From contig DNGE01000017.1 of the NCBI GenBank assembly GCA_003486705.1, positions 1,662 through 25,194 on the forward strand: 23,533 bases of DNA, in the 5' to 3' direction. The notes below the pieces were generated by a model. The model did not search any database. It saw only the letters and a list, made by a program, of their open reading frames with translations, and was not told where the DNA came from. The DNA comes from Bacillota bacterium. Its GTDB lineage: Bacteria > Bacillota_I > Bacilli_A > MOL361 > Turicibacteraceae. Positions 7,233 to 14,846 of this stretch are shown piece by piece (positions within the stretch are counted from its first letter, which is position 1; each line of letters starts with the position of its first letter). A program made the position numbers and the translations under genes.

Positions 7233-8951
7233 TTATATTTTTACGTGTTCAGTTTTATCTTCTAGTTTATGACCACGATTTTTTGAAACCCGTGAATACA
7301 TCCATTTCCCATAGTTTACTGAAATCCATTTGATAATTAACAAAGTGAACACAACAGATGCGATGATATAGATTTCACTATAATTAACATGTAAAAATGA
7401 TACAGTCATTTCAACTAAAGGAATAACCATTAGCATTGTCGTTAACACGAAGGTAATTACTTGGTGTTTTTTTACATAAATTTCAATACTAGATAATGCA
7501 GCATAATAATCCCGATAGCCAATATAAGCTGTTATTGGAATCTTGGTAAATAAAGAGGAACCATAAAAAATCGATGAGACAAGTGACAATATAATTACAA
7601 TATCATTCACAGGGCGCATTTCAATTTTTGATAACATATAAACGATTCCACTCGTGATTAAAAAGATAAGCACATTAAATTTATCCAGCAGCGTAGTATC
7701 TCCTAAACGTTTAAAAAGCACGGTGAGGATACTAGCCATCAGTCCTATACATAACCCTAAAGTTATATTAAATCCCATAATGACTAAACAAAGGAGCCAC
7801 GGAATATAGGCAATTATCGGATGATTAAGCGGATGATTCACCCAATCTTTATTGACTCCATTTGATAATAATAAACTCATGTCTTCACTTTTTTTGTTCG
7901 GCTTGTATAATAAACCATTATTTAGAGCATTTAGAATTTTAATATCTCCATGGTATGTTAAAACACCTAATTTAACCGCACTAAACACATCCATTTTCCC
8001 CATCACAAGCTCTCCAAAAACTTGATAGCACATTTTCAATTCCCCATGAGGGATTTCATTACCTTTAGGGATAATCTCCAACTCGTCTGATTTTAATATA
8101 AGTTGATATGATTCATTGATATCTGTAAACTTAATTTCAAGAATCTGGTTTTGAAGTTTTAACCGCGATGCATCATATGTCTCTTTTAGCGGTGAAAGCT
8201 TCCCTAATCCAATGAGTCTTAACTTTTCATAATTCAAATCCAATTGGAAATATGTATTTGCACAATCTGCCGGAATCACAATGTTTTGCTTTGTATTTGG
8301 ACAAAATCGATATAAAATTTCATACACTGGTTTACTTATTTCACCATCTTTAGCAAAGTCTTGCCCTGCCCACTGAATGGCTTTAAAAAAATCAATACCA
8401 CTTATTGTTTCATTGACATACGGATACAGCGTAGACGGGAAAAATAGTTTCGTTGCTTTCCCATTAAAGTTTTGATCCACTCGTACATTAACGGCTTTAT
8501 ACGACTCTTCAATATTTGTTGACCGACACGTGCTAATAATAACAAATTTGCTATCTGCTGGACGATTATAAAACGATTTAACTGAAACATGACCGTCCAT
8601 TTCATCCTCAATAACAAAGGTACGTAACGGTCTCATTCGTTCAATAAATGTTTGTAACAAAGAAGGTAACCCATTATGATTAAGCGAAAAATTATGAATA
8701 ATTAAATCTGCTGCTTGATATCTTTCAAGCAAGTATGACATATCATCTACAAAATGACAGCCCCTGCTAGTATTCGTGTTACACCCTTCACAATCCATGC
8801 ATGTTTGAATATTTAACTCTGTTAAATGAAAATACTCAATTTTTGCATCATCTACGACTAATCTATATCCTTCTAAAAACGCATTTGTAATATTCAATGT
8901 TGAACTAGCTTTCCCCTTTAAGCTAGAATTAATGACGACTATATTCTTCAT
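7233..8951 (-). CDS. Three-part protein: Fe-S flavodoxin-like domain, SCP2-like domain and C-terminal membrane domain
   Basis: Residues 1 to about 200 resemble NADPH-dependent FMN reductase/iron-sulfur flavoproteins: a beta strand and phosphate-loop-like start (VVINSSLKGKASST), then C51, C54, C57 and C65 (CxxCxxCx7C), close to the Isf-type [4Fe-4S] motif, followed by DDM. Residues about 268-345 look like an SCP2 lipid-binding-like domain, ending in GKMDVFSAVKLGVLTYHGD. Residues about 378-545 contain roughly five hydrophobic segments with a basic loop, then a charged tail. The protein would therefore be a membrane-tethered flavoprotein, perhaps handling a hydrophobic electron carrier or lipid. 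The ATG has AGGGAG six bases upstream. It is divergent from the HTH-desulfoferrodoxin gene. The substrate is unknown; the domain calls are by eye. Confidence 0.7.
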   Translation of the reverse strand: MKNIVVINSSLKGKASSTLNITNAFLEGYRLVVDDAKIEYFHLTELNIQTCMDCEGCNTNTSRGCHFVDDMSYLLERYQAADLIIHNFSLNHNGLPSLLQTFIERMRPLRTFVIEDEMDGHVSVKSFYNRPADSKFVIISTCRSTNIEESYKAVNVRVDQNFNGKATKLFFPSTLYPYVNETISGIDFFKAIQWAGQDFAKDGEISKPVYEILYRFCPNTKQNIVIPADCANTYFQLDLNYEKLRLIGLGKLSPLKETYDASRLKLQNQILEIKFTDINESYQLILKSDELEIIPKGNEIPHGELKMCYQVFGELVMGKMDVFSAVKLGVLTYHGDIKILNALNNGLLYKPNKKSEDMSLLLSNGVNKDWVNHPLNHPIIAYIPWLLCLVIMGFNITLGLCIGLMASILTVLFKRLGDTTLLDKFNVLIFLITSGIVYMLSKIEMRPVNDIVIILSLVSSIFYGSSLFTKIPITAYIGYRDYYAALSSIEIYVKKHQVITFVLTTMLMVIPLVEMTVSFLHVNYSEIYIIASVVFTLLIIKWISVNYGKWMYSRVSKNRGHKLEDKTEHVKI

Positions 8952-9566
8952 ATAAACTCCCTAATCTTTCCACACATATAGAATTAAAACTATTATATCA
9001 TATTCCAATATAATACATTATCTTCTTTTTGTGTCCATTTCTAATAAACGATATTTTTTGTGTTTTCTAACTAGTTTTTATTATCATAATATGTAGTAGG
9101 ACCCTATTCGGCATAAATATCGACCACAGCTTCTGTCATAGGTACTTTGATATACATACTTTAGAAAGAAATAGGATTAAGTGTCTTTTATTCTTATGCT
9201 ATGAACTTAGGTGTTCTATTTTTGTTATCCTAAACAGTTTCAGCACAATTACGATGGGTTCTGGATTCGAAATTTTCAAACTATATCGCTAGTTATTATC
9301 TTTTTCGCTTCCCTAATGTTTTTTGTAATCCTATTACCTCATTATTAGTAGGACGTCATCCTGCCTAGAGGGGGATATGACGTACCCTTATTATAAATAA
9401 AATGGGATAGCAATTGACAGATAAAAACTGTACAATGCTTGACTCTCTTTTCTCATTTGTCTAATGATTGCATTTACTGTGAAGGTAGATTTGGATTTAA
9501 AACTCTACGGAGCGTTTATTGATTGGTTTTCAAAAATAAGTATACTTAAAGTAAGGAGGTCTAAGA
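8952..9566. other. 615-bp divergent intergenic region
   Basis: This region separates the leftward flavoprotein gene from the rightward HTH-desulfoferrodoxin gene. It is AT-rich and has no open frame of convincing length. A TATAAT-like box for the leftward gene lies at 8992-8997. An imperfect GC-richer hairpin spans 9351-9386 (7-bp core 9353-9359 with 9377-9383). A TATACT box at 9541-9546 with TTGATT 16 bases upstream is very close to the ribosome binding site of the rightward gene. The length is larger than a simple divergent promoter needs, so a decayed gene or an unrecognised RNA is possible. Confidence 0.4.
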
Positions 9567-10154
9567 ATGGATTGTGAGAAGATAGGAACTTTGATTTATC
9601 GTTTGCGAAAAGAAAAACAGTTGACCCAAAAACAAGTTGCCGAATTAATGAACATCAGTGATAAAACAATTAGTAAGTGGGAACGTGGCTTAGGTTGTCC
9701 TGATATTTCTTTATTAAGCGAATTATCAACTATTTTAGGTGTCAACATCGAAGAAATATTAGCTGGCGAGCTAATGAGTAATGAAAGTGTAGGAGGAAAT
9801 ATGAAACAGATAAAATTTTTTGTTTGCCCACAGTGTCAAAACGTCATGACTGCCACTGCATCGGCTTCAATCTCGTGTTGTGGTCGAAAACTAGAGCCGT
9901 TAGAAGCCGTTAAAGCGGATGAATCTCATCAATTAATATTAGAACCTGTTGAAGATGAGATATATGTCACATCCGATCACGAGATGAAAAAAAATCACTT
10001 TATTTCATTTGTTGCCTATGTAACGGGTGATAAGGTCCTGATCATTAAACAGTATCCTGAGTGGGCACTGCAATTTAGATTTCATAAATTTGGTCGTGGG
10101 CAGTTGTATTTTTACTGCACACAACATGGGTTATATTATCAATTATTAAAATAA
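9567..10154 (+). CDS. XRE-family HTH regulator fused to a two-iron desulfoferrodoxin (superoxide reductase) domain
   Basis: Residues 5-66 are a Cro/C1-type helix-turn-helix (LTQKQVAELMNISDKTISKW). Residues about 79-195 match a complete desulfoferrodoxin. The desulforedoxin-like Fe(Cys)4 site is C87, C90, C104 and C105 (CxxC...CC), and the superoxide-reductase Fe(His)4Cys site is H121, H138, H144, C184 and H187. The spacings H138-x5-H144 and C184-x2-H187 are those of the family, and the end reads CTQHGLY like the usual CNxHGxW. The lysine normally just before the first iron histidine (E-K-H) is serine here (E-S-H), so catalysis may be altered and sensing is plausible. AAGGAGG lies 7 bases before the ATG. 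A second strong start precedes the metal domain. Confidence 0.88.
   Translation: MDCEKIGTLIYRLRKEKQLTQKQVAELMNISDKTISKWERGLGCPDISLLSELSTILGVNIEEILAGELMSNESVGGNMKQIKFFVCPQCQNVMTATASASISCCGRKLEPLEAVKADESHQLILEPVEDEIYVTSDHEMKKNHFISFVAYVTGDKVLIIKQYPEWALQFRFHKFGRGQLYFYCTQHGLYYQLLK
9791..9803 (+). promoter_or_regulatory. Internal ribosome binding site and ATG before the desulfoferrodoxin domain
   Basis: AGGAGG at 9791-9796 lies 4 bases before an in-frame ATG at 9801-9803 (residue 79 of the full protein). Translation from here would give a 117-residue free-standing desulfoferrodoxin, close to the normal length of that enzyme, without the DNA-binding domain. Whether it is used is inference. Confidence 0.6.
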
Positions 10155-10163
10155 CGTTCTATC

Positions 10164-10205
10164 TAAGGAAGTAAAAGCCACCGTGAGGTGGCTTTTACTT
10201 CCTTA
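10164..10205. terminator. Shared convergent terminator
   Basis: A 19-bp stem (10164-10182 with 10187-10205) with a 4-base loop GTGA and a GC-rich top. It closes the rightward HTH-desulfoferrodoxin gene. Its right arm contains the stop codon and last codons of the leftward helicase gene, so it also lies at that gene's end. Confidence 0.8.
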
Positions 10206-12507
10206 TTTCATTAATATGACCAATAAATTTGGCATGTTGCCACTCATAAGGGAACAGTTCAAGATACGTCTGTTCGACGTATCGCTCGTCCATCAGCATG
10301 ACCATTCCTTTGTCATGTTCCGTTCGAATGACGCGGCCAACGGCCTGCATCACTTTATTAAAGCCGGGATAAACGTAGGCGTACAAGTACCCTTTTGCAA
10401 ACTTATCTTCAAAGTATTGACGGCGCTGCTCCGTCAGCGGATTGATTTGTGGCAGCCCAACGCCAACAATGATCGAACCGATTAATCGGTCACCAATTAA
10501 GTCAATTCCCTCTCCAAAAATGCCACCTAAAACAGTAAACCCAACAAGGGTTTGCGTCGGTTGCGAAACAAACTGGTCAAGAAATTGCTCACGTGCGACT
10601 TCGTCCATTTCACGTTCTTGGACTAGTAATTTTTGGGTCTGACCAACGCGTTGTTCATACGCATCGTAAACCATCTCTAAATATTGATAGGACGGGAAAA
10701 ACACCAAGTAGTTACCAACTTGTTTGCGGGTTATTTCATAAATCGATTGCACAAGATGTTGAAGTGAGTATTCACGTGCACGATATTTCGTCGAGATACC
10801 GCGATGAACAATTAACTCTAAATGCTTTCGTTCAAACGGTGTCGGTAAGAAAATTTGTTCACAGTCTTCATCATTTAATAAAACCGTTTGGTAATAGTCT
10901 AAGGGGTGTAGCGTTGCTGAAAAGAGGATGGTTGAACGAACTTGCTCCATTTTTTCAACTAAATACTGACTCGGATTTAAACAAACGATTGACACTCTCA
11001 CATCGGCTCCAAATCGTTCATAACGCGCTCTAAATTGTTCATTAAAAAAGTCTGCAATTCTTAAAAATTGAAATAAATCAAAATATAAGGTCATGAGCTG
11101 TGGTTTGTATTCCGTGTCTGGATATTGATACAAATACTTTTCTGTCACATCAAGCAAGTCTTCTGCTCGATTTAAAAAGGCGCGATCTAAGTCTAATTTA
11201 AATAAATCTTTATGATTTCCTTCTTGCAACTCACGACGGTATTCAATAAATTTCATATCAAAATTGCTCAACGCCTTTGCAAGTTCTTTATGACGATCTT
11301 TAAAGACACGTTTTAACTCACTAATCGGTTCTTTCATTAGCGTTGCCGAATACATACTACATGCGCGATCATATAAATTATGAGCCTCATCAATTAAGGC
11401 AATGTGATTCGACGGCTCATCAAAAAAGCGTCTTAAATAGGCGCGCGGGTCAAACATATAATTGTAATCCCCAATGATGGCGTCGCTGACCGAGGCCATG
11501 CCGAGGGAAAATTCAAACGGGCAAACTTCATGCTTTTTCGCATAAGTTGCAATGGTTTCCCGATCAAAAATAGAATGATTGACAAATAAATCTTTTGTCG
11601 CTTCATTGACGCGATCAAAATACCCTAAAGCGTACGGACAGTAAGTCGGGTCGCATTTCACTTCTTCCATAAAGCAAATTTTTTCTTTGGCCGTAATGGT
11701 CGTTACTTTGGCATGAAACCCACGGTCATGACAAATCTTAAACGCCTTTTCCGCGACACTTCGCCCCATCGTTTTGGCTGTCAGATAAAAGATTTTTTGT
11801 TCCTCATCACTTAACGCCTTTATACTTGGGAAGATAGTGCCCATTGTTTTTCCAATCCCAGTTGGCGCTCGTAATAATAAGTTTTTCTTTGTCTTAATAC
11901 ATTGATAAACCGAGCCTGATAATTCGCGTTGATATTGTCTAAAGTCACCAAATGGGAACGTCAAGGTTTTCGCTGTTTTTAACTTCTTTTTCATGGAATC
12001 TATCAAAATTAAATACCAGTCGATATAAATTTCAAGCGTTTCTAATACAAAAGGCTCCAAAATTTCCAGCGTGTATGTGTGGTCAAATGTTCGTTGTTGC
12101 TTCCCTTCTAAATCACAATAGATCATTCTCACCACCACAGAAGATACCTCAGGTCGTTGTTTTAGTAACATATACGCATAAAATTTTGCTTGGGCATAGT
12201 GAGCAGGTCGGTCGTTTTCTTTTATGTTTTCCAATTTTCTCGTCGTGGATTTAATTTCGCCAATAATGAGTTCACTATCTGTTTGCAGTAATAAATCCAT
12301 GCGCCCACTTAAGGTGATATCATGTCCTAAATATTTGATGGTTTCTTCAATAAATACTTCGCACTCGTCATCGTGATATGTCTTTTGGATACGTTGATGC
12401 GCTTGTGTCCCATACTGAGCCCGATTCGCTTGAAAATACTCGGTATTTAAATCACCTTGTTGGTAAACATAGCCGACAATATCTTTGACCCCTTTTTTTA
12501 TAATCAT
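10195..12507 (-). CDS. Cas4/RecB-like nuclease domain fused to an XPD/DinG-family Fe-S DNA helicase
   Basis: This is a DNA repair-type helicase. The N-terminal PD-(D/E)XK nuclease part carries H37, D71 (GRMDLLL), E84-x-K86 (GEIKS) and the QAKFYAYML motif at 106-114. The helicase has Walker A APTGIGKT at 214-221 and a likely 4Fe-4S cluster from C278, C285, C290 and C329. The DEAH box is at 373-376, a SATLHP motif follows later, and the arginine-rich motif VI QAVGRVIR is at 721-728. The 770-aa length fits the DEAD_2/helicase C2 architecture of Bacillota. The ATG has a GGTGAG site. It seems monocistronic. A role in unwinding and trimming damaged DNA is inferred from the family; no CRISPR genes are near. 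Confidence 0.9.
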   Translation of the reverse strand: MIIKKGVKDIVGYVYQQGDLNTEYFQANRAQYGTQAHQRIQKTYHDDECEVFIEETIKYLGHDITLSGRMDLLLQTDSELIIGEIKSTTRKLENIKENDRPAHYAQAKFYAYMLLKQRPEVSSVVVRMIYCDLEGKQQRTFDHTYTLEILEPFVLETLEIYIDWYLILIDSMKKKLKTAKTLTFPFGDFRQYQRELSGSVYQCIKTKKNLLLRAPTGIGKTMGTIFPSIKALSDEEQKIFYLTAKTMGRSVAEKAFKICHDRGFHAKVTTITAKEKICFMEEVKCDPTYCPYALGYFDRVNEATKDLFVNHSIFDRETIATYAKKHEVCPFEFSLGMASVSDAIIGDYNYMFDPRAYLRRFFDEPSNHIALIDEAHNLYDRACSMYSATLMKEPISELKRVFKDRHKELAKALSNFDMKFIEYRRELQEGNHKDLFKLDLDRAFLNRAEDLLDVTEKYLYQYPDTEYKPQLMTLYFDLFQFLRIADFFNEQFRARYERFGADVRVSIVCLNPSQYLVEKMEQVRSTILFSATLHPLDYYQTVLLNDEDCEQIFLPTPFERKHLELIVHRGISTKYRAREYSLQHLVQSIYEITRKQVGNYLVFFPSYQYLEMVYDAYEQRVGQTQKLLVQEREMDEVAREQFLDQFVSQPTQTLVGFTVLGGIFGEGIDLIGDRLIGSIIVGVGLPQINPLTEQRRQYFEDKFAKGYLYAYVYPGFNKVMQAVGRVIRTEHDKGMVMLMDERYVEQTYLELFPYEWQHAKFIGHINEIRK

Positions 12508-12552
12508 GTTCTCACCAACATTTCTTTAAAATAAACTTGTCTTTATTCGTTT

Positions 12553-12582
12553 ACTATAACATAACTATCTATCATCTGTCCA
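12553..12582 (-). promoter_or_regulatory. Promoter of the helicase gene
   Basis: Read leftward: TGGACA (12577-12582), an 18-base spacer, and TATAGT (12553-12558) with an upstream TG dinucleotide. It lies about 45 bases before the start codon. Confidence 0.65.
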
Positions 12583-12610
12583 AATACAATTATTAGTTGG
12601 AAGGCATAAT

Positions 12611-12633
12611 AAAAGAGCTGAATCAGCTCTTTT
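12611..12633. terminator. Terminator of the nucleotidyltransferase gene
   Basis: A 10-bp perfect stem (12611-12620 with 12624-12633) with a 3-base loop. It is flanked by A and T runs and starts 3 bases after the stop of the leftward gene at 12637. Confidence 0.85.
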
Positions 12634-12636
12634 TCG

Positions 12637-13473
12637 TTATGCGACTTGATTTAATACTTGGTGAACCCACTCTTTGTTTTCTACAACACTTGCTTTACGG
12701 CATAATGTGTGATGAAGTTTTACAAATTCATCTTTAATCCCTTTTGCGGTTGTGATGATGTGTTCTAAATCACTTGTAAGGTCCCATTTTTTTAATTGGT
12801 CCACTTGTGCTTGGCTTAAACTTGAACGTTCACCTTCTATATTTGACCACTCTAAGTAGTTATTTGGGAGCACGCCTTGTTCCATCATCCACCCTGTTGC
12901 CATTAACCAGCGAAGTTCATTTAAATCATGCATCGCTTTAAATGATTCTTTTCGATTGACACTGCGATATAAATCGTGGTAAGTCGCAAAGAACTTTGTA
13001 CGCCAATGATTAATCTCTCTCTCATTTAAATCGTACATAAAGCTTTTTGATGCTGAGTGAATGTGTTCTACCATGCCATATGGATCATATGAAATTTCAA
13101 TTTTCTTATTCCAGATAGATGGACATAAGTCTTGTGGTCGATAAATAAATAAGTCGACCTTAATAAAATTACGGTAGTGAAGCGTAATATAAGACGCTCT
13201 ATCTTGCGTTTCTTCACAAAATAAAAGATCTCCAAATGATTTTGCGATTTCCTTTTTCTCATTCACAAAGGCTTCATAAAAAGCCGGTTGTACAATAACA
13301 CGTAAATCAATATCTGAATATTGATCCGTTTGGTGGGCACCAATCGCCCCACCATAAAAATACCCCATCACATGTTCGTGCCTTTTTAATTGTTCTCCAA
13401 TTACTTCTAACATTTCTTCCCTAATGTTAACTAACTGAGCGTCTCTTTCAAAGAAATTCTCTACTTGTCTCAT
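12637..13473 (-). CDS. Nucleotidyltransferase of the aminoglycoside adenylyltransferase-like type
   Basis: The N-terminal half has the polymerase-beta-type nucleotidyltransferase signature: GG at 41-42, DQYSDIDLRV with D54 and D56, and a probable third acidic residue D107 in KVDLFIY. Such enzymes transfer AMP or another nucleotide to a small molecule or protein. The C-terminal half is helical (HDLNELRWLMATGWMMEQ) and resembles the substrate-binding domain of streptomycin/lincosamide-type transferases. The 278-aa length suits that group. Resistance activity is not shown by the sequence, and many chromosomal relatives have unknown substrates. The ATG has AGGGGG upstream and possible TATAAT boxes near 13518. 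It is a single gene with its own terminator. Confidence 0.75.
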   Translation of the reverse strand: MRQVENFFERDAQLVNIREEMLEVIGEQLKRHEHVMGYFYGGAIGAHQTDQYSDIDLRVIVQPAFYEAFVNEKKEIAKSFGDLLFCEETQDRASYITLHYRNFIKVDLFIYRPQDLCPSIWNKKIEISYDPYGMVEHIHSASKSFMYDLNEREINHWRTKFFATYHDLYRSVNRKESFKAMHDLNELRWLMATGWMMEQGVLPNNYLEWSNIEGERSSLSQAQVDQLKKWDLTSDLEHIITTAKGIKDEFVKLHHTLCRKASVVENKEWVHQVLNQVA

Positions 13474-13667
13474 CCTTTATCCCCCTAGATAAAAAATTAT
13501 AATTGTCGATACTTGTCATTATAACAGATTTTATAATAAATTTCTATATTTTTACAAAAATTATGTAAACACTTTTGTTTATGAAAAAATTAATAAAGTT
13601 TCGATGGAATTTTTGACTGCCCTCGGTCATATGCAGGCCAAAATCACACGAATTTCTATCATAACGT

Positions 13668-13693
13668 AAAAAGAGACCCTCAACGAGGGTCTC
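13668..13693 (-). terminator. Intrinsic terminator with no intact gene before it
   Basis: A perfect 9-bp GC-rich stem (13673-13681 with 13685-13693) and a 3-base loop are followed, in the leftward direction only, by a T5 run (13668-13672). It lies just past the last coding remnant at 13722 and so closes the riboswitch-led transcript. Confidence 0.85.
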
Positions 13694-13721
13694 CTAGAAT
13701 AATGAATCGTAAATATTAAGC

Positions 13722-14392
13722 TTACTCATTTATTAAATTTTTTTCATGATGAGTGTCTAATAGATTGTTAAACGTTGTTTCATCATTGATTTTCTCTACG
13801 TTTTAATAAGCCTCTATTAAAAACCATTTTGATTGCCACTGATTGTTTTTAATAGCGGGTTAGCAAACAATTATATTTTATTTATAAAATGAATAAAAAT
13901 TTGATAACGACAACACTGAACATACCCGATTTGTTGTAATTCATTTAATAAATAAGCTTAATAAAGAAAAATAGCCGTTTTTTTGGTTCATGGTTAGATC
14001 GAAGGATAATCCAATAGATAACTGGCGCAATTAATTAAGTCTGACGCATCGACTCCCCCATCGATATTCAGCCCTCAACTTATTTACGGACAACAAATTT
14101 TATTTTGGATACAATAAGGCATCATTGGACTACATAATCCTACATTTTTTCACCATATATCAATTAGCAGTATTATTAGAGGATATGACATCCTCAATCT
14201 TTAATCACATTAAATACTATTCGTTACTAAAAGAACTCGATATGTCTAACAAGGATTGAACATTTGAATTTTTTGTTAAATTTAATATCATTAAATCTAC
14301 GCTACCCATTACAAATTCAATGCCACCCCTTAATAGCCAATACTATTTAACTCATTTAAATTCATTAATTTTTATTATTTAAATTCATTCAT
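13722..14392 (-). pseudogene. Decayed coding region downstream of a c-di-GMP riboswitch
   Basis: No frame of 60 codons survives, but several short protein-like stretches lie in changing frames of the minus strand. These are an 11-residue MNLNELNSIGY (14330-14365), a 35-residue stretch (14217-14324), a 26-residue stretch with a dockerin-like Ca-binding loop (13994-14074: GLNIDGGVDASDL then ASYLL), and a 26-residue hydrophilic end (13722-13802) that stops 29 bases before a terminator. Together with the promoter and riboswitch upstream this suggests a gene, perhaps for a surface protein, broken by frameshifts and stops. The stretches could also belong to more than one small gene. I cannot reconstruct the original product. 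Confidence 0.45.
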
Positions 14393-14587
14393 ATATCCTA
14401 CCAAAACATTGAATGATCACACGAAGAACTCGATTTGATTTCTTACAGAACCTCAACAAGCTCAATTCAAATTGAGGCTACTGGTTTAACACGGCGCTTG
14501 AGGCTAGTTGCCATCGATTAGCATAGTGTTTTAAAAACACGTATACTTTATTTCACCAGTTCCTCTTATATTAAATAATAAAATATA

Positions 14588-14667
14588 ATGGCAACTGGCT
14601 GTCATATTCGATAAGCGAACTTAGACCCTATAGCTTTGCGTGGATAACTTTCATTATCTTTGCGATT
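14588..14667 (-). promoter_or_regulatory. Cyclic di-GMP class I (GEMM-I) riboswitch
   Basis: Read leftward, the conserved parts appear in order. The 5' strand of P1 is ATCGCAA. P1b is gataat-GAAA-gttatc with the GAAA tetraloop, and ACGCAAAGC is at 14633-14641. Next is TATAGGGTCTAAG, then a small hairpin ttcg-cttat-cgaa, then CAGCCAGTTGCCAT (14588-14601), whose TTGCCAT end pairs with the 5' strand. This sequence pattern is the hallmark of the GEMM-I aptamer, which binds c-di-GMP between P1b and P3. A promoter lies directly upstream. What follows is a decayed coding region, so its current target is unclear. Confidence 0.92.
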
Positions 14668-14690
14668 TACATTCATTTTTCACATCTATA

Positions 14691-14719
14691 TTCATACCAT
14701 AGATAAATTTTTGAATCAA
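14691..14719 (-). promoter_or_regulatory. Promoter of the riboswitch transcript
   Basis: Read leftward: TTGATT (14714-14719), a 17-base spacer, then TGG-TATGAA (-10 at 14691-14696). Transcription would start near 14684, about 17 bases before the aptamer. Confidence 0.6.
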
Positions 14720-14794
14720 TATTTTTCTACATTTTTTTCACAATTTCATCAGAAACTCTCAGTCGGGATTGATTTTATTTCATTTTTCACAAAT

Positions 14795-14840
14795 ATATAA
14801 GAAAAAGATGTATCCGCTCGAATACATCTTTTTCTTATAT
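14795..14840. terminator. Bidirectional terminator after the ABC-F gene
   Basis: A 19-bp perfect stem (14795-14813 with 14822-14840) and an 8-base loop with A-run and T-run arms. It starts 6 bases past the ABC-F stop, so the riboswitch transcript to its left is separate from that gene. Confidence 0.9.
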
Positions 14841-14846
14841 TTAGGA

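Noticed and set aside
9104..9157. Leftward 17-residue frame in the 615-bp spacer
   Set aside because: Protein-like composition, but no ribosome binding site and too short to judge.
10593..11033. Rightward 146-codon frame opposite the helicase gene
   Set aside because: It is antisense to conserved helicase sequence and its peptide looks like a mirror of that gene, without a start signal.
10195..12507. CRISPR association because of the Cas4-like domain
   Set aside because: No repeat array and no other cas gene is present in the window.
12637..13473. Calling the nucleotidyltransferase an antibiotic resistance gene
   Set aside because: The catalytic fold is clear, but the sequence does not identify a drug substrate and the gene is not in a mobile context.
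14461..14476. Short AT-rich palindrome downstream of the riboswitch
   Set aside because: The stem is weak and no T-run follows, so it is not supported as a terminator or operator.
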